Shown in pieces: positions 55,427 through 64,000 of a stretch of DNA of 64,000 bases. The notes under the pieces are model-generated. The model saw nothing but the letters and a program-made list of their open reading frames with translations. It made no database searches and was not told the origin of the DNA. Both the position numbers and the translations under genes were made by a program. This DNA comes from Fragilaria crotonensis. Its lineage: Eukaryota; Bacillariophyta; Fragilariophyceae; Fragilariales; Fragilariaceae. The stretch's first letter is position 1. Every line of letters begins with the position of its first letter. The stretch is taken from NCBI GenBank assembly GCA_022925895.1, contig JAKSYS010000146.1:1-64000 (forward strand), in the 5' to 3' direction.

Positions 55427-58400
55427 AAATGTGCGTATTTATAGGACACAAGATCGAAGTCAGACATCACAGAATTGGAAAGTTTGGTCGTACAAATGTT
55501 GAAGCGGTAGTCCTTAGTTGTCCTTATTCCATACTCATAAGCAAGATGGAAACTGGAGACAAAAATCGATGTCAAACTTCAATTGGAACATTTTTCCAGT
55601 ATGAAAGTCGTACATCTAGAGGAAGTCGGAAATAGCCCGGAACGTACACGAGCAGTACTTTATTCGAGCACATGACGTGAAACATGGAGCACAACTACCG
55701 GTAGACCCCCTATTTTAGGAAAATCGAGATACTCGGAGTACCACTGAAAGGTAGATTTCTTTATATTCTGCGTCCAGGTTCCCCGCTGGAAGTGGAGCTC
55801 CAGCTTGTAGTATACGAAAAAAAAGCGAAACCACGTGACAAATACCGCTAGTCGTACGACTTTATTACCTTCACCAGAAAACGTCGACTATACCGTATGT
55901 GATCAAAACATTATGGATGAGTGGCTGGATGCGACTATTCAACTCGTGAATGCCCGCTTTTGCTGTTGTACATGTACCTGGTGCTGTAGTCTAGTGTCTA
56001 CTAGTCCCTTCATTATAATCATACTCTGACTATAGAATTGAATTTGAACCGATGGCGAATTAAACCATTAACCGTTAAAGCGTTAATTCCTTGTTCCTCT
56101 GCGATGAAAGCACGATGTCTGTCATATGCTGGTTCAGTCAAACAAATCATATGTAGAATGTAGAAGTATGTGCGTATGGCGGTACACTTGGTCCCAGTAC
56201 AAGTACATATTGTCGCGTTGAGTTATGTCATATTTGGAGAGGTGTACAAGTACTGGAGTCAGTGTACATGGTTGTCTACCTGGTATATGTTAATCATTAA
56301 GTCCGCCCCATTAGTGTTGACGTGTTGAATACTGAAGCAGCCTACGAACTAAAGGTCACTTTACTTTGGATAGTTAATGCACCTTATATCCTTATTAGTA
56401 CATTCAACTACTAGTAGCAAACCTACAACTTTACTGTTGTGTTTTGCGGGAGTACCGGTACTACAAACATGTAGTGACTGACAGGTGGTGAACACCTTCA
56501 TTTCATCGATGTCTATTGTATACATATATTTAGTAGAAAGATTTGCTGGTGAAGATGATGATGTGCAAAACCAAATAATTAGTTTAAATATATCCTGCAT
56601 TTAACTAATAGTCGGGAGGGGAATGTGCATTGACTTGCACAAACATGAATGTGTAATACGCATAAAAATGATCCAAGAGTGTCCTTCCAATAAAAACCCA
56701 TGATCAAGCCCTATAAAACCATTCTTTGCATCTCTAAGCCAGCTTTCAGATATTGTTGCTAAGCAGGAATCCTGCATCTACAAAACTGGGGTGGGGAGTG
56801 TGGATTGCTGCTTGCTCAAAAGTCCATGGATGGGCATGCTTGATACTATGATGAATGGCTTGAGGCCTCCTGCAGCCATGATGTTGATGACTTGCTTACT
56901 ACAATGCATTTCATGGTGGGTTAAAGACTGTAAAATTTACATGGATTCTTCCCAAGAGGCCTTCATTCCATGCTTGGCAGATGTATTCATAGTATTGTAT
57001 GTGCATGCCACCAATTGCTGTACAAGATGACAATTGGTGCAATCCGTCCTGCATCGACAAATGACCTTTTCTGTGTTGGCCAACTGAAGGCTGTTTAAGG
57101 GGTTGCTGTTCAATGAATGGCATGTGTAAACTTCACATTTAACCTCTCCATTTTGCCTTCGTTCTTGAGAGAATTGAGGTGTTGGCATGATTTTTAGTAT
57201 TCTTTCCAGAAAGCCTCAAAACCTAACTACAAAGCGCTCATGCTCAACAAGCTAGATTAGCACTAGCTAGTTGTACTACTTCTAGTACTCCTTCTGACTC
57301 TCCAAAGAACCGAAAGATTGTAAAAACATAGCTGTACCTAAAAATTGCACGGAAATGTATGTTACTACCAGCACTGCCTGACTGGAATACTCTCTTCTCT
57401 AGCTAGTAGCCACCCAACAGGTACAATCCAAATTTGCCAAACTTGAATTTTTTAGAAACCATGAAAGGTTGCACGGTGGACTACGAGGTAATTTTTCTTC
57501 ATATGTACCTTGCACTATGATTTTTCCATGAATTTGTTGGGTTCTGAGAATTTCCAGACCATGATATCATTCAAGCACTTACACCAACACCTTGACAAGA
57601 ACATCACCATATGAGCTGGAGATGAGCAACGTCAATCCTCATCCTGTACCCAGAACAAAGGTGCATACTGGAAAAAGTAAAGCAATGCATCTGGCATCTT
57701 TGATATGCTGGCAAATTTTTGCCAACAAAAGTACCAGCAATTGGATTGGTGCTCCTCACTAGTTAAGTGGCTCAAATTTTTCTTCACATCTGCTGTGGTG
57801 CTAATTGTGTATGATCAAATCCTTCAGGAAAGTTCTGAAGAAGCCAAGACCTAGTAATTCATTTCCCAAATCTTTGAATACTTGTAATTAGAGCAGGGTT
57901 CTATGGTTATGTCACTGAAGTGATCTTGACAACAAGAAATTCACATTTGAGGTGAACCTATAAATTCAGTCTAATTTTTATCTTCTTGATTCATTGGTCT
58001 TTCAATGGCATTGCTTGATGTGATCCCATTGAACAGTAAAACGAAATAATGGTTCAGAGCAGGATGATGCTAGTGATACTGCACGAGCTAAGTTAACAAT
58101 TGTGGTACCAGCAGGTTCTGGAGTATCGACTTCCTTATTGTACACTAGCAAACAATCCTACCACTGAGTATTTTAGCTCAATTCTGGGACAAAACCATGC
58201 CACTGCAAAATGTCATGACATCAGGTTTGTCATGAGCCATTGAGAACATCAAGGGACAAGCATACTTTCAATTGGGGATGCGCAACAACTCATTGTATGA
58301 ACAAAATAGTGTATACAATGCGTTAGTATATACGTTCATTGGACAATAATAATTTATGGCATGCATCTCACAAAAGCAACCCAGACAAATGGTGCCAACA

Positions 58401-61400
58401 CCATGGTTGTAGCATCCTCATCTGAATAATGCAATTGCTGATTGTGACTTTATGGCGGATTCTGATCGTGGCATTTTTGGTGCCACTCTGCCGGTGAACC
58501 CATCATGCGTTTTGCAACGGCTTAATTGGGAAGGTTACGTTTCCGGTTATGAAAAATGTGCCTGACCGCAAAAAGGCAGCCTTAAGATTAGTTGGCAATG
58601 CATTTTCACAGCAGGTTACATCCCCAATCATTTTGCAAAGCCTACGTTGCAACAGATTTCAGCAATTGTATTACCAATTTAACAAAAACATCTGCTGCCA
58701 AACATGTGGGATTGGTCTTTTTGTTCGTCATACTTTACCAATATGATGAAGGATTGATCATTTTGTCCAAAGCACTTCAACAAAAAGATCGAACAAGCTT
58801 AAAACATTATCAGCATGTTTTGATGCATGGCTATGATGATGCTTTGACCAGTGGCTCAACAAATCAAACTACTTGCAGAAAAAAGATGAAGCGGAGGAGG
58901 AAAACAGTGATTAGCAGGGAGACAAGGAAGATACCCTTCAAAAGTCTTTCCAAGCCACTCGTTTGCTTCTATGGTAATGGTCATGCATGCTGGTGGGGAT
59001 CTTTCAAAGAAGCATTGAATTCTTCCTTTTCAGCAGCAAGCCCTCATTCATTTCATCCAATCCCTTGAGAATAATCTTACATGATGTGGAAGAACGCAAA
59101 TGCCTCTGTTCTGAGATGATTTCAGCTTTTTATGCTTTCCTTTGGTGCTTGCAGTGTTGTGGCTTGGCATTTACGAGCTTTTATGATCAATCATGTGTCT
59201 CTTCGAATTCTTTCTCAACTCTACTTGCCAACTCTCGGGCATGTCTACAATGCTGTGCTTACCCGCCGGAGAACATCTACCTCTGACAAACTTCTTCCTA
59301 CTAATAAGGAATTCAACGCCTTGAGGAACCTGCTGCACCCACCAGTCTGATTCATCATGACCTATATTGATGATTTGGTGATACATTGGTTCAATTTAAG
59401 ACTTGGTGACCCATTCTTCAATTTCTCCTTTCCTTGCCCAACATAATCATTATATAATGCTTTTTTTGGAATGCCTTGTTTTTGGTCCTCAGTCAGAGGA
59501 CCATTTGAACTTCCTCTGTCCAAACCGATTTATCTTGAAATGAATTTGTTTTTGCTTGTTTGTTGAACTGAGCCCTTCACACCGTTGTTTTCTGGGTGCA
59601 TTTGAATTATTCTGCAAATAATTCGAAATTTGGCTTGCTCACCTTGCAAAGCATTTATAATCATGTCAATTTTTTGAATGGCTTCCTTGGCGATGCCCTT
59701 CACAGTCTTTGCTTTCCCCAGCAATCTGGTTCAGCGGCTTGTTGTTGAGCACCTGAATGCCAGTTCATGCCTAAGGCCTTGTTTGATGTATGCTTCAACA
59801 GCTGCGTTGTCGTCAGATCGTTTTGTTGCGGGTGGAGTTGGCAAAAGCGTTAGATAAGGAGGCACCACGCATGCCTTTTCCAGTTTGTCCGCATCGACTG
59901 GATCGTTGACTCTGATTTTCGAAGCAATTCCGCCATTTCTTCCACAGCGTCAGCTTCGCATTAAACGGAATGCCAATTGCTTAGTGTCTAATTCCGCAGA
60001 CTCTGCCACTGTTTAACGTTGTGTAACGTTGTTTGCTGTAGCCGCCGGTTGATTATCCACATTCACAGACATTCAACTGGCTTACTGCTGTCATCTGCTT
60101 CCAAGTCCAACTGAGCCTCAACGACAACACCTTTTCTCACAGGGGTTTCAGAAGAATCACTTTACACAGCAGCCACATCAGATTCAACTACTTTTTTCTC
60201 CTTTGGGGAGCCCTTTGGTAAACTTCTCATCGTGCCTTTGTTGGAGCCATCGGTGATGGAAAAGCTGCTTGTTCTCTCAATGCCAAGGACAACTCCTGAT
60301 TTCCAACTGGCCATTGAGAGTTGGGAGCCAAGTATTTTGTGTAAACATCTGGGACATGACAGTCATCAAAAGCCAGCCATTTGGGTTCCACTTCAAATTG
60401 AAGCTTGGCCCGCTGGTCAAACAACAACTTACTTCTCTTGCAACTGGGGTAGATCGGGGGTCCAGTTACAAAATTTGTGATGAACTATACAGGTTAACCT
60501 CTTGTGCTGGGAATGTTTTGCAAGATTTCACCGGGTACCTGACCTTGGCGCCTTCTCAATGTTGGAGGGATTAGAAGTATAGGGACATGAATTGATAGGT
60601 TTTGGCCGAATAACTTTCCCACATGGTTCAAACCCACATCCTCACCACCAGCACAGAGGTGTAAGAATTTAGGCACTATGAGATATCCTGATATCCTTCA
60701 TTGATATTACACAGAAGGTAAAGCTTATATGGGAGGTCCACTGGCAAGCTCATGATTTGTTTGAATTCATCATCTCTCCGAATTAGTCAGCCAATGCACC
60801 TGACCGCATCCATCTACGGCCTGTTCGAGAAGCAATGTCGTGGGCAACCAAGAATGGCTTCTTCTTAACTAGCTTGCATGGCAATGGCACTCCGGATAAA
60901 AATGTCAGGAGGGAGAAGAAGGGGAGTCCGATTTGAATTAACTATAGAGGCATTGCCTTGTTGGTCTTTGCTTGATACGTTGTGAAGACGTTTTCAGAAT
61001 GTTACGCGGGCGTTCCGTATTTTGCGTCCAACAACCTAACAAGTTTGGAGTACAGTGTACATGGCGAGGGACTTGAACTATCGAACATTGAACATTATAA
61101 ACATTGAACTACAGAAGCGAAGGGTTACAGCTACTTGTACCAGGTACCACCTAAAAAGGGCTTTGAACCAATAAATTCCCGCATCTTTCGACTCAAAGGA
61201 AGTTTCTCAAAAAGCCTCCAACGCAACATCCGTTGCCTAAAGTATCACTCCTGCTTTATGCTAATAATGAATCATTTCAGTACTGGAGTTAAAAATGAGA
61301 GAGGAATGAAGCTTTGTCGAAGCATCATTTCTCGGTTATTGGTTCAAAGCCATATATACGATTTGTATCCATACATGATATAAAATTTATACTCATGGAT

Positions 61401-61998
61401 TGAATGTTTTCCCACATCTGCGACGTTTTTTCATGGAATAATTTTTTACTGCTATGCTAGCTTCGTACCAAAGCTACGTATGTACCTGTTTATCTGCAAT
61501 GCACTCAGTGTGATTTGGTACAAGGTCTACGATGGCACGCCCGACTCGATGAGGGAAAAAGTCAGAAATCTCATTGCAGAAATACAGTGCGATTTATAAG
61601 CCGACTGTCAAGAGGAACTTCACTTCGAGACCAGTAAAGGTTTGCTTCGGTACACATAAATGAAGAGGTTTGCCATACAAAGAACGGTCGTAAATCTGAA
61701 AATCCAAATTTTTTCAGTATGAGAGTATGAGTTAAGAAATTTCCCACATCATTGGTTCAAAGCTTTCATTAGGACTGTACCCTGGCTAGCTAGCTAGTAG
61801 TCCATATTTAGTATATAGATGTATGCATACTGCATACTGCATACTACTAGTCGCACGTATGTTAACGCAATAACTTGGCACGTAAGGACTACTGGCACTG
61901 TAGTACTGGATTCCCAGAGTAGCCTACCTGGTACGTGAACGGTTCGTACCATCATCCATGATATCATACCCTGCGCAATACACACACATGATGCTGGT
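55427..61998. other. 6.5-kb gene desert, partly CpG-poor decayed DNA
   Basis: No gene that I can support. 55,640-56,300 carries GTAC/AGTACT palindromic words. From about 56,640 to 60,700 the sequence is TTG/CAA/TGCA-rich with few CpG, and holds plus-strand fragments such as 58592-59068 without recognisable domains; this is most likely old mobile DNA. 61,100-61,960 returns to ordinary spacer with CTAG/GCATACT repeats upstream of the next gene. Confidence 0.45.
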
Positions 61999-62917
61999 AT
62001 GCATATCGAAGAAATACCAGTCGTCGTCACCATGTTAGATACCAATGACATGAACTTCTCTGCAGGGGACGAGGAGAAACGACAATGTGACGATCGATCA
62101 ACGCCATCAATCACGAAATTCGGTTTGAAAGAAGAAATCTCTAAGCTTGTGGTTCGTAAAAAGCTGGCAAAACAACGCCATTTGGTCATCGCAAAGGGAA
62201 TACAACCTGCGTATCTTGATTCCCTGTTTCCTGATCTTCTGTCGCATTTTGATCCTCAATTTGTCAACGTAAGTGTAGCATGTGATACCATTTTTTCTTC
62301 CTTCGCTAAAAATCTCAGCCTAGGATTGTCTTCGTTTGTGAATGCTCGAAACCGTTGGCCCGTAGTACAACGGTGGTATCGCAAAGGTGAAGGAATGGAA
62401 GATCAGCTGTTACTTGGAAGTCATGCAAGGAGGCATCCCGTGTACCAATCCTAACCTTGAACTTCTGAAACTGTTTACTCCTCTCTTGGATGCATGCAAC
62501 GATGCATTTTCCCACTGGTATCGACAACAGCATACCTGCAACCGACCGAATGCCACATCTCTGAAAGATATTCATGTTCATCGACTCATGACGTTTGTCA
62601 CGAGGTACACGCCCAACCCTGGTGAACAAGCCTTGTTAAAGCATGTGGACGGAGCTGGCAAAGTGGATGGCAGCGTCGTGGTGGCGCTGCCAACCGATCG
62701 ATGGTCAGCACCTGAGGAAGTCAATGCATTCGAGGGAGGTGGATTGACGTTTTGGGATGGCAGAGATGAAAATAACGTTCCCCTTGAAATCCACTACGAC
62801 ACACGCTCTGGAGACCTGGCGTTTATTGATCGCGCGGTATGGCACCAAGCAGATCCGATTTCGAAAGGGACACGATGGGCTTTAGTTATTTTCTATCAAG
62901 TCAGGAAAAACACATGA
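61999..62917 (+). CDS. Prolyl-4-hydroxylase-like 2OG-Fe(II) oxygenase, two exons
   Basis: About 266 aa. Exons 61999-62268 and 62387-62917; 118-bp intron with GTAAGT donor and GCAAAG acceptor, phase 0, joining DPQFVN to VKEWKISCYLEV. The C-terminal half is a double-stranded beta-helix oxygenase: HxD iron ligands in LLKHVDGAGKVDGSVVVAL, EGGGLTFWDG, then the distal His and 2OG-binding Arg in AVWHQADPISKGTRWALVIF. The order resembles prolyl-4-hydroxylase-type enzymes. No signal peptide, so a cytosolic or nuclear role (as in PHD/OGFOD proteins) is more likely than collagen-type hydroxylation; the substrate is unknown. Converges with the IQ-motif gene, 210 bp away. Confidence 0.82.
62269..62386 (+). 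other. Intron of the 2OG-Fe(II) oxygenase gene
   Basis: 118-bp intron (GTAAGT ... CGCAAAG). Reading through it gives a different, non-conserved tail and an early stop. Confidence 0.75.
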
Positions 62918-63127
62918 TTCCCAAACATCGTCCTAGGCAACAGATAAACCAATTACTTGTCTGAGTGTTCTGGCTTTCTGATGTATGCATACATGCAAAT
63001 CATATCTATGAAGTGTGTGAGATAGCTTTCAACTACCATATCACAGAAATCACGTTTCTCTCATCACTCTGTATTTCAACATGAGATTCGAAATCACAGT
63101 TCGCCATTGCTAGTGAGGGCACCTGGT

Positions 63128-64000
63128 TTATTCGATGATCTCAATACTCTCTTCGAGATGTGTACTGGCCTTGGCGCGCGGCCGGTATGTTCTCAATGCA
63201 GCTTCCTTCTCAAACTGAAGGCGCTTCTTCTCCTCATACTGAGCCTTCTCAAAGGCACGTCGCTCTTTTTCATCTTGTTCTGTAGCATCCCCAAACAAGA
63301 GACCGATACCACAAAATTGGAAACACCCTGGTGCGTCTTCATTCGTGGACTTGGATTTGCTGGAACGAGCACGACGACGACGGCGTCTGTTCCTCATTCC
63401 AGTAGTCTCGAGTCCTTGAGCAGCCATATCATCCATGACCTTATTACGACGGTAAATCGACTGCACCTTGATGGCGGCCGCAGTTTCCTGCCATAAACAA
63501 GGTGGTTAGCGGGGTACGTGATACAACGTGCATCATTTTTGGCCATCACGAGTACGTTTCAAACTTATAAAACACAGAGACGAAATTATTCGACACACGA
63601 ATGGAACGAAAAGAAAACATAACCGTACTTTACCCGACACAAAGCCAGAAATAATTGCAGTGGTGATGTTCAAAGCAACAAACGATGGGAGTAAGGCACT
63701 TACAATGTCGATCCAATCATAACGCGGTGGTCCACTGAAGGCAGAATCGCGAGCAGCAGGAGCCTTTGCCAAAAGAATAGACTTTTTCTCAACCTTGACT
63801 CCTTTCTTCGTAAACTTGCGGTTTTGGCGAACGTCCGATGGCTTGAAGGAATGATCGGTCCCCGCAGCGGCAGAGATGATTGGCACGCCTTCGCGAGTAA
63901 CAGTTGCTGGATGTGGCTGCGCTCCAGTGGAAGGGGATGGATGTCGCGTTTCATCCGATTCTACCACTGGCTCAGTCTCCGTCGGGGCCTCGGACGTTGC
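63128..64000 (-). CDS. IQ-motif protein, 5' part outside the window
   Basis: Partial at the right edge; the frame is open to base 64000. Exons: 64000-63704 and 63487-63128, with a 216-bp intron (GTAAGT donor, GGCAG acceptor) joining PPRYDWIDI to ETAAAIKVQSIYRRNKVMDD. AAAIKVQSIYRRNKV is an IQ-type calmodulin-binding helix. It is followed by a very basic GMRNRRRRRRARSSKSKS, a Cys-containing GCFQFCGIGLLFG segment and a charged helix (EQDEKERRAFEKAQYEEKKR). Upstream are a Ser/Thr/Pro-rich region and KFTKKGVKVEKKSILL. No enzyme domain seen. Calmodulin binding is inferred from the single IQ-like helix. Confidence 0.7.
63488..63703 (-). other. Intron of the IQ-motif gene
   Basis: 216 bp, GTAAGT donor and ATGGCAG acceptor, phase 0. 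Confidence 0.75.

Overview
The window looks like nuclear DNA of a pennate diatom. Evidence: a nucleus-encoded plastid cytochrome c6 whose presequence carries the diatom ASAF-type cleavage motif; a microsomal delta-12 desaturase that, from memory, is very close to the Phaeodactylum tricornutum enzyme; short GT-AG introns of about 60-220 bp; and Copia-type retroelement remains. All identifications come from reading translated sequence and remembered family motifs; no database search was run.

Layout. 1-3.2 kb: Copia-type retroelement fossil (minus), cut by the window edge. 4.2-9.6 kb: NOL1/NOP2/Sun RNA methyltransferase (+), ankyrin-repeat protein (-), acidic hypothetical protein (-). 11.7-19.7 kb: CIA30-domain protein (+), proteasome subunit RPN1 (-), a large protein with three Cys/Trp modules joined to a Hop2 domain (-), methionine sulfoxide reductase A (-). 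19.9-23.6 kb: an element bounded by perfect 37-bp inverted repeats, holding tandem repeats, two broken genes and a nested 443-bp MITE. 23.7-31.6 kb: TACO1/YebC protein (+) and a giant six-module single-pass membrane protein (-). 33-43 kb: p31comet-like protein (-), small membrane-anchored hypothetical (-), a palindromic MITE, cytochrome c6 (+), TDP1 (-), histidine phosphatase (-), delta-12 desaturase (-). 43.9-61.9 kb is accessory: a piggyBac-type transposon with a duplicated 5' part, a Mutator-like remnant with a SWIM finger, a decayed retroelement integrase region, a possible small acidic protein gene, and several kilobases without convincing genes that look CpG-poor. 62-64 kb: prolyl-4-hydroxylase-like 2OG-Fe(II) oxygenase (+) and an IQ-motif protein (-) running off the right edge.

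The host genes are mainly housekeeping (protein turnover, mitochondrial translation, RNA modification, DNA repair, photosynthetic electron transport, lipid desaturation) and do not form an evident cluster or operon. Two relate to meiosis or the spindle checkpoint (Hop2 fusion, p31comet-like). Several pairs are convergent with short gaps (CIA30/RPN1 35 bp, TACO1/giant membrane protein 95 bp).

Four well-conserved host genes (NSUN-type methyltransferase, RPN1, the giant membrane protein, TDP1) each have one single-base frame break, two of them at CCCC runs. This pattern suggests residual sequencing indels rather than four independent pseudogenes. The most novel-looking gene is the Cys/Trp-module-Hop2 fusion at 15.97-18.46 kb.
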